A stretch of DNA of 13,461 bases from an uncultured Bacteroides sp. (GCA_905203765.1 CAJKXC010000069.1:1-13461), one strand, 5' to 3'. Counted from the first letter of the stretch, positions 1-8,209 are shown. Translations and numbers: made by a program. Notes: a model not told the origin generated them from the sequence alone.

Positions 1-14
1 TCTATTTACCATAA

Positions 15-560
15 CTTTTTGGATGTTATAGTCAACCTATATCAGGACAAGTCAACGTCAGCGGGGAGGTGGTCGTTCGTTCGGGCGTAAATTCCAATAA
101 AGTCGGTATTTATAGCATTTCGTATATGGCATACAACGAAGATGGCTTTTCCGCCAGTGCTTCGAGAACTGTTTATGTGGTAGATCCGACCTCTGTGGCA
201 ACTCTTTATTTTGGTGAAAGCCAGACGTCTACAAGGCACTACTATGATGCTCCCATTTACATCACGGATAATGGGGACGGTACTTACCTGGTAGATGACC
301 TGATAGGAGGATTCCAGTTCAATGGAGTGAATGCGGGTCTTGAACCTTCTTATGACTTCCATGCAGAAGCTGTCATCAGCATTGCTGCCGACAATACGGT
401 TTCGCAGATCGGTGAAACGGGAAGTTGGTATTTTGGTGACCGGGGGACTGTGGTTAAGCTGGAAACTGGGACTTTTGACCCGGCCACAAGAACTTTCGTA
501 TTGAATATAGACTACGGAGGCACACCTCTGACTGTAACTTTAAGAGCAATTACTAAATAA
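15..560 (+). CDS. DUF5012/Ig-like surface protein, 3' portion (5' end missing or disrupted)
   Basis: This is the C-terminal part of a protein resembling the DUF5012 lipoproteins found beside SusC/SusD pairs in Bacteroides polysaccharide-utilisation loci. The N-terminal stretch has the DUF5011-like Ig pattern (a GVNSNKVGIYSISY strand followed by NEDGFSASASRTVYVVDP). A beta-rich domain of about 110 residues follows and ends in VTLRAITK. No signal peptide or lipobox is present. The frame is open from 15 because of a TAA at 12-14. The first Met-type codon is a GTG at 69, but family-like sequence (GCYSQ onwards) lies upstream of it, so GTG 69 is probably not the true start. The gene is either cut by the window with a frameshift near nt 12, or is a broken copy. 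The next gene starts 11 nt downstream, so the two are probably co-transcribed. The family assignment comes from recalled motif pattern, not a search. Confidence 0.7.
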   Translation, partial: LFGCYSQPISGQVNVSGEVVVRSGVNSNKVGIYSISYMAYNEDGFSASASRTVYVVDPTSVATLYFGESQTSTRHYYDAPIYITDNGDGTYLVDDLIGGFQFNGVNAGLEPSYDFHAEAVISIAADNTVSQIGETGSWYFGDRGTVVKLETGTFDPATRTFVLNIDYGGTPLTVTLRAITK

Positions 561-571
561 ATAGATGAAGT

Positions 572-1084
572 ATGAAGAAAGCAATATACTTATTAATGAT
601 GTGCGCAGGAGTACTACTGGCTTCCTGCGAGAAAGATGAAATCGGCAGTACTGCGACTAAAGCAGTTGCCGGTGAATGGACTGTAACGGTAGACGCTGTG
701 GATGCTAACGGTACGGTGCTCCTTCAAGATCCTTTCGGATTGGGACACACCATGCTATTCACCTACAATACGGCTGCCAATATTCCCACAGAAATGTATG
801 TGGACGATATGGAGGAATTCTGGGACTATAAGGTAAAAGTGAAAACGGATGTCAATGCGCTGACTTTTGCTACGGAAGGTGCCGCCCCCAACGAGAAATA
901 CGACTGTAACGTAACGATTGATAGCGGCAAGATACTGCTGGGAGCAGCCACGACACCTCATGGTACTCCTGCGGATAGCATCGTGTTCTATGTCTCCTTC
1001 AGCGATGATGAGAATGCTCCGGCAGCTTATGCCAAGCTGAAGGTTGCCGGCTACCGCTATTCCGGCCTTGCCAGTGACGAATGA
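572..1084 (+). CDS. Lipid_bd-type (PF12888-like) lipoprotein
   Basis: This 170-aa protein is a probable outer-membrane lipoprotein. Its N-terminus has a KK start, a hydrophobic stretch and the lipobox LASC with Cys19. The following EKDE is acidic, like the lipoprotein surface-export signal of Bacteroidota. The mature part (AVAGEWTVTVDAVD, then DPFGLGHTMLFTYNTA, and a closing KVAGYRYSGLASDE) matches the small 'lipid-binding putative hydrolase' family that often follows a DUF5012 protein in Sus-like clusters. It starts 11 nt after the preceding stop, so it is the last gene of that operon, and a strong hairpin follows at 1113-1145. A role in glycan capture or utilisation is inferred from context only; no biochemical function is established. 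The start codon is well supported by the signal peptide. Confidence 0.85.
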   Translation: MKKAIYLLMMCAGVLLASCEKDEIGSTATKAVAGEWTVTVDAVDANGTVLLQDPFGLGHTMLFTYNTAANIPTEMYVDDMEEFWDYKVKVKTDVNALTFATEGAAPNEKYDCNVTIDSGKILLGAATTPHGTPADSIVFYVSFSDDENAPAAYAKLKVAGYRYSGLASDE

Positions 1085-1112
1085 TACTAATTAAAGAATT
1101 AGTATATTCTCT

Positions 1113-1145
1113 CTTACCGGGACGGGAGTCTAACATCCCGGTAAG
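1113..1145 (+). terminator. Terminator hairpin of the lipoprotein operon
   Basis: A perfect 10-bp GC-rich stem pairs 1113-1122 (cttaccggga) with 1136-1145 (tcccggtaag) around a 13-nt loop and runs into a T-rich stretch. It is 28 nt after the stop of the lipid-binding lipoprotein. A second AT-rich 9-bp hairpin (1084-1092 with 1097-1105) starts at the stop codon itself. Confidence 0.75.
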
Positions 1146-1187
1146 TTTAACTTTACATTAATGGTTTCTTTACTCTAAGAGAAACAG

Positions 1188-1219
1188 TACAGGGCGGCTT
1201 CGTGAGAAGACGCCCTGTA
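1188..1219 (-). terminator. Terminator hairpin of the minus-strand lipoprotein gene
   Basis: A 9-bp stem pairs 1188-1196 (tacagggcg) with 1211-1219 (cgccctgta) around a 14-nt loop. It lies 37 nt beyond the stop codon of the minus-strand gene ending at 1257, which is where a terminator for that gene is expected. Together with 1113-1145 it separates two convergent transcripts. Confidence 0.6.
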
Positions 1220-1256
1220 TCTGTATTAAGGATAAAGATAGTGTGTCAGAACATAC

Positions 1257-2090
1257 TTATTCTTCTTTCGGTTTACTCTCCCTTTCCTGCATCTTCTTCT
1301 TTACAAACTCTATTTTCAGGTTCGCCTCTTCCATGTTCTTTCTGATTTCGGTCATGGAAGAAAGTAGCTGTGCCAGTTCGTAAACACTGGCAAGTGCCTG
1401 GCGGTCAGCAGGAGTCATGTTGGTGGAGTAGGGGCGTTCACCCTGATAATTTACTTTGATGTTCTTATCCTTATTTAAATAGAGGAAGCCCATCACGTTG
1501 CCATCCTCACCCAGTTTGTAGTCGGCTTTCTCTATCTTTTCGCCCAGGTCGGTAGTCTCGTAGCTGTCTTTGGAGGCGGGAGTCTCGGCGAAACTGCCGT
1601 CGGGAGCAGTAACTTTAACGGCTACGTGATGAATATTGTGAGACCCGCAGTAGATGGAAGTCATGCTCATCACTCCGGTTTCGTCTACCTGGAAGCGGAG
1701 GTAGGAGCGGTGCAGGTTCTTTTCCAGTACTTGTGAGGGGTGCAGGTAGTGTCCTATCTTCTGGTATTCGGCATCTTTCTCAAAAGTATATTTGCCTTTC
1801 ACAGCATCAAATTCCGCCTGCTTCACCTGGAGCATACTGTCCAGATAAGTAAGGCTCTTTTCCTGTTCTTTCAGTTCCACTTCCTGCATCAGTCCGATGC
1901 CTGCACGACGGGTTTCGAAGGCTTTGGGATAGAGAATCTTGATACTGTCTATCTGCATCTTTGCTTCGCTGTAATTGCCGAGCTCAAAAGCCTGGCGGGC
2001 AGCTTGCAGTTTCTCGCCGGCTTTCTTTTCTACATCTTCGCATGCGAAGAGGGTGCCGCAAAGGCACGCAAGGAGTATTACTTTCTTCAT
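1257..2090 (-). CDS. Lipoprotein of unknown function with TPR-like and coiled-coil regions
   Basis: This 277-aa protein begins with a signal peptide and the lipobox LFAC, with the acylated Cys at position 17, so it is a probable membrane-anchored lipoprotein. Residues of about 25-65 (KLQAARQAFELGNYSEAKMQIDSI) form a TPR-like helical pair. Residues 70-105 and about 240-275 are rich in Glu, Lys and Gln and look like coiled coil. The middle (about 120-215) looks like a beta-rich domain containing SMTSIYCGSHNIHHVAVKV. I recognise the type as a Bacteroides hypothetical lipoprotein but not a function. It diverges from the cca gene across an 80-bp promoter region and ends at its own hairpin, so it appears monocistronic. 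Start choice rests on the signal peptide and the -7 box 27 nt upstream. Confidence 0.8.
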   Translation of the reverse strand: MKKVILLACLCGTLFACEDVEKKAGEKLQAARQAFELGNYSEAKMQIDSIKILYPKAFETRRAGIGLMQEVELKEQEKSLTYLDSMLQVKQAEFDAVKGKYTFEKDAEYQKIGHYLHPSQVLEKNLHRSYLRFQVDETGVMSMTSIYCGSHNIHHVAVKVTAPDGSFAETPASKDSYETTDLGEKIEKADYKLGEDGNVMGFLYLNKDKNIKVNYQGERPYSTNMTPADRQALASVYELAQLLSSMTEIRKNMEEANLKIEFVKKKMQERESKPKEE

Positions 2091-2116
2091 AATTGTTGTT
2101 CTTTTATTAGTGACGG

Positions 2117-2124
2117 CAAAATTA
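2117..2124 (-). promoter_or_regulatory. -7 promoter box for the minus-strand lipoprotein
   Basis: On the minus strand this reads TAATTTTG, a full match to the Bacteroides -7 consensus TAnnTTTG. It lies 27 nt upstream of the start codon at 2090, giving a leader of about 20 nt. No clear -33 TTTG sits at the usual 19-21 nt spacing. Confidence 0.55.
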
Positions 2125-2137
2125 GAAATAATATCCG

Positions 2138-2145
2138 TATCTTTG
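2138..2145 (+). promoter_or_regulatory. -7 promoter box for cca
   Basis: This reads TATCTTTG followed by CACC, a perfect Bacteroides -7 element with the usual downstream context. It is 25 nt before the cca start codon. It faces away from the minus-strand box at 2117-2124, with only 13 bp between them. Confidence 0.65.
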
Positions 2146-2170
2146 CACCCTCAAAATGATTTATTGACAA

Positions 2171-3601
2171 ATGATAGAGTTGACAGCAGAAGAACTGAGA
2201 CAACATTTTAGTGACGACATATTCAAGCGGATATCCGAGACAGCAGATGAACTGGGATTGGAGTGCTATGTTGTTGGCGGATATGTACGCGATATTTTCC
2301 TGCAACGTCCCTCCAAGGATATTGATGTAGTGGTAGTAGGCAGTGGCATTGCGATGGCCGAGGCACTGGGCAAGCGTCTGGGACGTGGTGCGCACGTTTC
2401 CGTCTTTAAGAACTTTGGCACGGCACAGTTGAAGTACCGCGGTACGGAGGTGGAGTTTGTAGGGGCACGAAAGGAATCTTATACCCACGATTCCCGCAAA
2501 CCGATAGTGGAAGACGGTACGCTGGAGGACGATCAGAACCGCCGCGACTTCACTATCAATGCATTGGCTGTTTGTCTGAATCAGGCGCGCTATGGCGAGC
2601 TGGTAGACCCGTTCGGCGGAATCGAGGACTTGAAGGAGAAAACCATCCGTACACCGCTCGATCCTGATATTACCTTTAGCGACGATCCTCTGCGCATGAT
2701 GCGCTGTATCCGCTTTGCTACCCAACTGAATTTCTATATAGATGATACCACCTTTGAATCCTTGTGCCGCAACAAGGAGCGTATCTCTATTATTTCCAAA
2801 GAGCGTATTGCTGATGAACTGAACAAGATTCTGCTCGCTCCGGTACCTTCCAAAGGATTCATCGAATTGGACCGTTCCGGTTTGCTGGAACTTATTTTCC
2901 CTGAACTGGTAGCATTGCAGGGAGTGGAAACCCGTAACGGACGGGCACATAAAGATAATTTCTATCACACCCTCGAAGTGCTCGACAATATCAGTAAAAA
3001 GACCGATAACCTGTGGCTGCGCTGGGCTGCCCTGTTGCACGATATTGCCAAGCCCGTCACTAAGCGTTGGGAACCCCGTGCGGGATGGACCTTCCACAAT
3101 CATAATTTTATCGGCGAGAAGATGGTGCCCGATATCTTCCGCAAGATGAAGTTGCCGATGAATGAGAAGATGAAGTATGTACAGAAACTGGTGAGCCTGC
3201 ATATGCGTCCCATTGTCATCGCAGATGATGTCGTTACCGATTCTGCCGTTCGCCGCTTGCTCTTTGAAGCAGGTGACGACATCGACGACCTGATGACACT
3301 TTGCGAGGCCGATATCACTTCCAAGAATACAGAACGCAAGAAGCGTTTCTTGAGCAACTTCCAATTGGTGCGCCAGAAACTGAAGGACTTGGAGGAGCGC
3401 GATCGCATCCGCAACTTCCAGCCACCCGTCAGTGGAGAAGAAATCATGGAAACCTTCGGCTTGTCCCCCTGCCAGCAGGTCGGCGCATTGAAGAGCGCTA
3501 TCAAAGATGCCATTCTGGACGGCGTTATCCCTAATGAATACGAAGCTGCCCGCTCCTTTATGCTGCAACGGGCTGAGGAGATGGGATTGAAAATGTGCTA
3601 A
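2171..3601 (+). CDS. cca: CCA tRNA nucleotidyltransferase with HD domain
   Basis: This 476-aa class II nucleotidyltransferase most likely adds or repairs the CCA 3' end of tRNAs, in the cytoplasm. The catalytic head shows GGYVRD at 36-41 and the metal-binding pair D50 and D52 in KDIDVVVVG. It also has the nucleotide-recognition motifs RRDFTINALA at 124-133 and LRMMRCIRFA at 174-183. An HD domain follows, with LLHDIAKP (H290, D291) and a downstream conserved HNHNFIGEKM. The HD domain could give phosphohydrolase or phosphodiesterase activity. Poly(A) polymerase belongs to the same superfamily and cannot be excluded by motif reading alone. The ATG at 2171 is supported by a promoter box 25 nt upstream. 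The last codons (KMC-stop) lie inside a 35-bp inverted repeat shared with the convergent pit gene. Confidence 0.93.
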   Translation: MIELTAEELRQHFSDDIFKRISETADELGLECYVVGGYVRDIFLQRPSKDIDVVVVGSGIAMAEALGKRLGRGAHVSVFKNFGTAQLKYRGTEVEFVGARKESYTHDSRKPIVEDGTLEDDQNRRDFTINALAVCLNQARYGELVDPFGGIEDLKEKTIRTPLDPDITFSDDPLRMMRCIRFATQLNFYIDDTTFESLCRNKERISIISKERIADELNKILLAPVPSKGFIELDRSGLLELIFPELVALQGVETRNGRAHKDNFYHTLEVLDNISKKTDNLWLRWAALLHDIAKPVTKRWEPRAGWTFHNHNFIGEKMVPDIFRKMKLPMNEKMKYVQKLVSLHMRPIVIADDVVTDSAVRRLLFEAGDDIDDLMTLCEADITSKNTERKKRFLSNFQLVRQKLKDLEERDRIRNFQPPVSGEEIMETFGLSPCQQVGALKSAIKDAILDGVIPNEYEAARSFMLQRAEEMGLKMC

Positions 3602-3686
3602 TGAGATAATGTGCTAATATGCTAATGACCTGCGGTGTGACTGCGCAGCCAATTAGCATATTAGCACATTATCTCATTAGCACATT
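3592..3686. repeat. Perfect 35-bp inverted repeat between cca and pit (element A)
   Basis: Arms 3592-3626 and 3652-3686 are exact reverse complements, with a 25-nt centre (3627-3651) that can form a small inner stem (ctgcg 3630-3634 with cgcag 3644-3648). The arms are low complexity, built on copies of (g)tgctaat separated by short spacers. The left arm contains the cca stop codon (3599-3601), and the right arm ends 1 nt from the pit stop (3688-3690). The position between convergent genes fits a bidirectional terminator, though the stem is far longer than a terminator needs. Confidence 0.85.
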
Positions 3687-3687
3687 A

Positions 3688-5931
3688 TTATTCCTCTGTC
3701 TGGAATTTACGGCTTACTTTCATCAGGTTAATGGTGTAAGTCACTATATTCTGTGCCTCTTGTACCATCGTCAGATATACCATGCTGACTTTTATACTTC
3801 CGCTTTGAGTTTGAATACGTCGCAGTTCTTCACGTTTCATTTGGGCTAATTGTCCGTTCAGATCATTTGCTTTACGTATGTCTGTCTCAAGGTCGTCGTA
3901 ATTGTTGATTTCCAGTCTGTGACGGCATATTTGCAACAGGTTCGTGATGTCTTCCGTTACATCGGTGAATTCACCTTTTTGGATAGCATCCAGTGGGTTG
4001 AAATTATTGTCGATGTGCTCCAGGCATGGTTCGCAAAGACGCCCTACACTGTATACCAACTCACTGGCAAAGTCATTTCCCTGATAGTAATAAAGACCTT
4101 TCTCCAGAACCGTATTATTGTCGAGACGGCACATGGCAAGAGTACCCGTACGTTTCATCTGTTTGATAAGCTGCTTCTCGAACTTTACCGAACCCGCAGC
4201 GCGGCGCAAACCACGTAGGTTCTCATGTAGGAAGGAAGTAACGGTGCGCTCGAAGTTCTCTTCTGTGAATTCCAGAACTTTTACCAGCTCCTCACGGGTA
4301 TGCTTGCGGAGTAACTGGATGACCTCTGCGTTATCCGTGCTTTGCATCAGTTGTTTCAACGTTTCATTCCCCTTTTCTTTTGCCTTGCGCCGTTTGTACA
4401 TTATCTGGCTGCGAATCAGCATGAATACAGCCAGGCCGATGAGGGCTATAATTGCTGTTGTTCCGCCCAGGTAGATAATGGAAGTCACCAGGAAACAGAT
4501 GGTAAACGCTGCTCCGGCTGTGATGAACCATCCGCCGATAACACTGAGCACACCGGTAATGCGGTATACTGCCGAGTCACGTCCCCAGGCACGGTCGGCA
4601 AGCGAGGTACCCATAGCCACCATGAAGGTGACGTAGGTAGTAGAAAGAGGAAGTTTCAGCGAAGTACCCAGTGCTATAAGCAGTCCTGCCATTACCAGAT
4701 TGATGGATGCGCGTACCAGGTCGAATGCGGCACCGTCGGCTATGATTGCTTCGTCCTTCTGGAAGCGGGTATTGATCCAGCGTTTGCTGCTTTCGGGCAT
4801 TATTTTAGATATACCGTTTGCCATGCCCATGCTGAAGCGTACCAGTGTGCGGGCAATCGGAGTGCTTCCGAAAGTCTCTTCACCCTCATCCTGGCGCGAA
4901 AGGTTAACGGAAGTCTTGATAACATTGTGTGCCTTTTTCGAGGTGCACAGTGCATAAACCATGATGGCACCCGCACCGAACAGGAAGTACCACGGCGTTT
5001 TGGCAGGTCCCAACAGGGAAGTCATCAGGAAGCCGTCGGGACCGACGCTCATGCCGTTGGCTGTATAATCTACGAAGGAAGAATATCCGGCGAGGGGCAC
5101 ACCGATAAAGTTCACCAGGTCATTGCCTGCAAAGGCCATGGCCAGGGCAAACGTACCCATCAGCACCACTACTTTGAAAATGTTCACCTTGAGCCAGTGT
5201 AATATCTGCATCAATACAGTGAAGAATATAAAGCAATAAAGAATCAGCATTCCGGTGTTCTCCTGTACCCAGTGCTTGTTGTCGGAAGTCATGAACGAAC
5301 TGTCCTTCAGTCCCTTTATCAGCATAAAATAGATGATGGACGTGGCAGCTATACCACCGAACAGCGCAATGCTGTACTTCATCTTTTTCTTATAGTTGAA
5401 GGTAAATACGATACGTGCTATCCACTGTACCAGCATACCGAAGAAGAATGCAATGGCTACGGAAACAAAGATTGCCATGATGACGGATAATGCTTTGTCC
5501 GTGTTGATAAGATCCCCAAGTTGAAGTGTGTCACTGCCGTAAACCTTGAAAAGTGCCAGAGCGAATGTACCGCCTAACAGCTCGAATACCATTGAAACAG
5601 TGGTGGAAGTCGGCATACCCATCGTGTTGAATACGTCCAGTAGTACGACGTCCGTCAGCATTACGGCGAGCAGGATACACATGATTTCTGCAAAGTAGAA
5701 GTGTTCCGGCTGGTAGATTCCGTGCCGTGCTATGTCCATCATACCATTGGATAGGGCGGCACCGATAAAGACGCCGATACCTGCAATGAACAGTATTGTC
5801 TTGAAAGAGGCTGCCTTAGCTCCGACGGCCGATTGAAGAAAGTTTACCGCATCGTTACTTACTCCTACCACGAGGTCGAATATCGCGAGTATGAATAGAA
5901 AGACTACGATACCTAAGTAGATTGTTTCCAT
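3688..5931 (-). CDS. PiT-family inorganic phosphate transporter with C-terminal PhoU-like region
   Basis: This 747-aa inner-membrane transporter imports inorganic phosphate, probably by cation symport. Both PiT signature halves are visible: GVSNDAVNFLQSAVG at about 23-37 and GNDLVNFIGVPLAG in the second half. Many hydrophobic segments run to about residue 500. After a basic YKRRKAKEKG linker, the last 230 or so residues are soluble, helical and charged, resembling PhoU, which suggests phosphate-dependent gating or signalling. The frame is open 20 codons further upstream (to 5991), but I chose the ATG at 5931 because METIYLGIVVF starts directly with a transmembrane segment. The extra 20 residues would be an unlikely Cys/Lys-rich leader. 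The polyphosphate kinase gene lies upstream on the same strand, so import and storage of phosphate are adjacent. Confidence 0.92.
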   Translation of the reverse strand: METIYLGIVVFLFILAIFDLVVGVSNDAVNFLQSAVGAKAASFKTILFIAGIGVFIGAALSNGMMDIARHGIYQPEHFYFAEIMCILLAVMLTDVVLLDVFNTMGMPTSTTVSMVFELLGGTFALALFKVYGSDTLQLGDLINTDKALSVIMAIFVSVAIAFFFGMLVQWIARIVFTFNYKKKMKYSIALFGGIAATSIIYFMLIKGLKDSSFMTSDNKHWVQENTGMLILYCFIFFTVLMQILHWLKVNIFKVVVLMGTFALAMAFAGNDLVNFIGVPLAGYSSFVDYTANGMSVGPDGFLMTSLLGPAKTPWYFLFGAGAIMVYALCTSKKAHNVIKTSVNLSRQDEGEETFGSTPIARTLVRFSMGMANGISKIMPESSKRWINTRFQKDEAIIADGAAFDLVRASINLVMAGLLIALGTSLKLPLSTTYVTFMVAMGTSLADRAWGRDSAVYRITGVLSVIGGWFITAGAAFTICFLVTSIIYLGGTTAIIALIGLAVFMLIRSQIMYKRRKAKEKGNETLKQLMQSTDNAEVIQLLRKHTREELVKVLEFTEENFERTVTSFLHENLRGLRRAAGSVKFEKQLIKQMKRTGTLAMCRLDNNTVLEKGLYYYQGNDFASELVYSVGRLCEPCLEHIDNNFNPLDAIQKGEFTDVTEDITNLLQICRHRLEINNYDDLETDIRKANDLNGQLAQMKREELRRIQTQSGSIKVSMVYLTMVQEAQNIVTYTINLMKVSRKFQTEE

Positions 5932-5955
5932 AAATATGTATTTTATTTTTGCCTG

Positions 5956-5963
5956 CAAAGGAA
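5956..5963 (-). promoter_or_regulatory. Possible -7 box for the phosphate transporter
   Basis: On the minus strand this reads TTCCTTTG followed by CA, one base from TAnnTTTG. It is 24 nt upstream of the chosen start at 5931. A transcript starting here would exclude the upstream in-frame ATG at 5991, supporting the shorter protein. No -33 element is visible, so this is weak. Confidence 0.35.
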
Positions 5964-6026
5964 AGACTTTCGTGTTGCAGAGGCGTGTCATACATATTAC
6001 AGAAATGTTACAAAACAGTTGATAGG

Positions 6027-6102
6027 GGATAGTTGATAGGTGATAGATGGGCTGCGCAATGATGCCGCATGGTATCTATCATCTATCACCTATCATCTAT
6101 CC
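6027..6102. repeat. TGATAG-type inverted repeat at the ppk 3' end (element B)
   Basis: Arms 6027-6049 and 6080-6102 pair at 22 of 23 positions around a 30-nt centre. Each arm is a run of gatag units spaced mostly 7 nt apart (ggatag, ttgatag, gtgatag, atg). The right arm encodes the final residues of PPK and holds its stop codon (6086-6088). The centre contains tgcg and cgca that can form a small inner stem, as in element A. It probably terminates ppk transcription before the pit promoter. Confidence 0.8.
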
Positions 6103-8155
6103 TCTCTTTTAAGTATTCGTAAAAACTATACTGTGACCGTACCTTCTCTTTTTGCGGGCGCGAGGACTTCCAGCGGTTTCGCAGATGGTCGTCAACGAAA
6201 CATGCTTTTCGTCTGTCTGACAGTTGGATGGAAAGCATATCAGTCAACTCGCGTTTAAGGTCGGGGTCCAGAATGGGGGTTACGGCTTCGATACGGCGGT
6301 ATAGATTGCGGCGCATCCAGTCCGGTGAGCCGAGAAACAGCTTGGGGTTTCCTTCGTTGCCAAAGTACCAGATACGTGCATGTTCAAGAAATGTATCTAC
6401 AATACGTGTTACGCGGATGTTACGACTGTATGTCTGTCCGGGGATGAGGCAGCAGATGCCGCGCACTATCAGGTCTATCTCGACGCCTGCCTGCGATGCT
6501 TCGTAGAGACGGTCTATCATGGCAGGGTCTTGCAGGGCGTTCATCTTCAGGATAATGCGGCCGCGCTTTCCGCTTTGAGCCAGTTCCATTTCATGCCCGA
6601 TGAGGCGGTTTAGTTCCGGTATCAGATTGAAGCGTGCCACAAGCAGGCGGTGGAACACCGGGTTCTCCTTGCCTTGCAGGGTACGGAACAGGTTGTGCAG
6701 GTCGTTTACAATTACCGGATTGCTGGTGAACAGTCCGCTGTCAGCATAGAGTGTAGCTGTCTTTTCATTGAAGTTGCCGGTGCTGATGTAGGCGTAGCTG
6801 GTCAGTTTATGGCCTTCCTTGTCGCGGCGCAGCACCAGGGCTACCTTGGCATGTACTTTCAGTCCGGGTATGCTGAAGATGATGTTGATGCCGGCGGCTT
6901 TCATCATCTCGGCGGTGGCAAGGTTGTTCTCCTCGTCGAAGCGGGCTTTCAGTTCTACGAATACCGTCACCTTTTTCCCGTTTTGTGCGGCGGCTATCAG
7001 GGTGTTGATTACCGTCGAATTTTCGGCTACGCGATATTGGGTTACCATGATTTCGTGTACGGCAGGGTCGTGCACCGCTTCGTACAAGAAGTGGATGAAG
7101 TGATCGAAGGAGTGGTAAGGATAGTGCAGCAGCAGGTCTTTCTTCTCTACATAGCTGAAGATGGATTCGCGTTCGTCCAGGCAAGTTAGCTTCATGGGCT
7201 GGGGCTTCTTGATGGGGCGCACGGTATGGTTCGGGTTCGGCAGATGGCGCAGGTCGTCCAGGTTGAGGTGCTTGTCGCCCGGCACCAGTTCGCGGCGGTC
7301 TATGCGGTAGGCATCTACCAGGAAGTCCAGGAAGTCCTGCGGCATGGCGCGGTCGTACACAAAACGGCAGACGGCTCCTATCTTGCGCTTCTTTACCTTC
7401 GTCTTTACTTGTTCTATGATTTCGGACGTGTTGGCAGCATCATCTATCAGAATATCCGCATCCCGCGAAATCTTGATGCAGTAACTGCTGTCCACTTCGT
7501 ATCCGGGGAAGATAACGTCCAGATTTGCCTTGATGATGTCTTCAATAAACATCAGGTAATAGTTCTTTCCCACTTTGGGGAGTTGGATGAAGCGCGGCAC
7601 TTTGGTGTAGGGCTGCTTCATTACGAAGTATTGCGTATGTTCGGGGGAGTCGGCAGGCACGCCTTTCAAGTGCAGGCGCACGGCAAGATAGAGGCGGTTG
7701 TCGCGCAAGAACGAAACCACCTTGTCTTTGGTTACCGGTACGGGTGCCAGGTACGGGAAGATTTCTTCCTGAAAGAATTTGCGTACGAAGTCCATGTGAA
7801 ACGGTTCCACATTGCGGCTTTGATAGAATATGATATGATGCTTCCGCAGGGCGGGCAATATCTTCTGTTCGTAGATGCGGATGCGTTCTTCCAGTTGGCG
7901 GTTTACCTCGTTGTTGATTTCGTCTACCAGTTCGATGGCAGACTGCACCGTCTCTTCATCATTATGCGCGGCACCGGTAGCTATTGCTTTGTGGTCTGCC
8001 ACACGTATCTTGTAGAACTCTTCCAGATTGGATGAGTATATGGAAATGAAATTGATGCGCTCGTACAGTGGCAGTGTGTCATCTTCGGCTTCCAGCAGCA
8101 CGCGGTAGTTGAACGACAGCCAACTGATGTCACGTTTGAAATATCTGTTCTCCAT
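6086..8155 (-). CDS. ppk1: Polyphosphate kinase 1
   Basis: This 689-aa PPK1 reversibly polymerises the gamma-phosphate of ATP into polyphosphate. The N-terminus RDISWLSFNYRVLLEAED and YSSNLEEFYKIRV are typical. The phospho-accepting histidine lies in GLKVHAKVALVLRR; counting from the start it is residue 435, and HARIWYFGNEG places the second conserved histidine at 592. Both numbers match the E. coli enzyme, and the length is almost the same (688 aa). This supports the ATG at 8155, as does the -7 box 17 nt upstream. The last few residues (RIDDR) are encoded within repeat element B. It sits upstream of the phosphate transporter on the same strand and diverges from a phosphoesterase gene. Confidence 0.97.
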   Translation of the reverse strand: MENRYFKRDISWLSFNYRVLLEAEDDTLPLYERINFISIYSSNLEEFYKIRVADHKAIATGAAHNDEETVQSAIELVDEINNEVNRQLEERIRIYEQKILPALRKHHIIFYQSRNVEPFHMDFVRKFFQEEIFPYLAPVPVTKDKVVSFLRDNRLYLAVRLHLKGVPADSPEHTQYFVMKQPYTKVPRFIQLPKVGKNYYLMFIEDIIKANLDVIFPGYEVDSSYCIKISRDADILIDDAANTSEIIEQVKTKVKKRKIGAVCRFVYDRAMPQDFLDFLVDAYRIDRRELVPGDKHLNLDDLRHLPNPNHTVRPIKKPQPMKLTCLDERESIFSYVEKKDLLLHYPYHSFDHFIHFLYEAVHDPAVHEIMVTQYRVAENSTVINTLIAAAQNGKKVTVFVELKARFDEENNLATAEMMKAAGINIIFSIPGLKVHAKVALVLRRDKEGHKLTSYAYISTGNFNEKTATLYADSGLFTSNPVIVNDLHNLFRTLQGKENPVFHRLLVARFNLIPELNRLIGHEMELAQSGKRGRIILKMNALQDPAMIDRLYEASQAGVEIDLIVRGICCLIPGQTYSRNIRVTRIVDTFLEHARIWYFGNEGNPKLFLGSPDWMRRNLYRRIEAVTPILDPDLKRELTDMLSIQLSDRRKACFVDDHLRNRWKSSRPQKEKVRSQYSFYEYLKERIDDR

Positions 8156-8171
8156 CTTTCCGTATTTTCCC

Positions 8172-8179
8172 CAAATATA
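8172..8179 (-). promoter_or_regulatory. -7 promoter box for ppk1
   Basis: On the minus strand this reads TATATTTG, a perfect TAnnTTTG, 17 nt upstream of the ppk1 start. A weak -33-like ATTG (plus-strand caat at 8200-8203) lies 20 nt upstream. It is only 2 bp from the divergent box at 8182-8189. Confidence 0.55.
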
Positions 8180-8181
8180 AT

Positions 8182-8189
8182 TACCTTTG
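8182..8189 (+). promoter_or_regulatory. -7 promoter box for the phosphoesterase gene
   Basis: This reads TACCTTTG followed by C, a perfect Bacteroides -7 element, with a weak -33-like tttc at 8157-8160 (21-nt spacing). It is 20 nt before the ATG at 8210. Confidence 0.6.
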
Positions 8190-8209
8190 CGAACATAAAC
8201 AATAGAAAG

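Noticed and set aside
2087..3568. Long 493-codon open frame on the minus strand opposite cca
   Set aside because: It lies antisense to a gene with all CCA-enzyme motifs, and its translation has no recognisable domain and an odd His/Gln-rich composition. It is a shadow of the coding strand.
4342..5202. 286-codon open frame on the plus strand within the phosphate transporter gene
   Set aside because: It is antisense to clear PiT transmembrane sequence; the product is Cys/His-rich and without domains.
5932..5991. Upstream in-frame start adding 20 residues to the phosphate transporter
   Set aside because: The added segment is not family-like, and a near-consensus -7 box (5956-5963) lies inside it. 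The ATG at 5931 starts directly at the first membrane segment.
7226..8035. 269-codon open frame on the plus strand within ppk1
   Set aside because: It is antisense to conserved PPK1 sequence, with no motif of its own.
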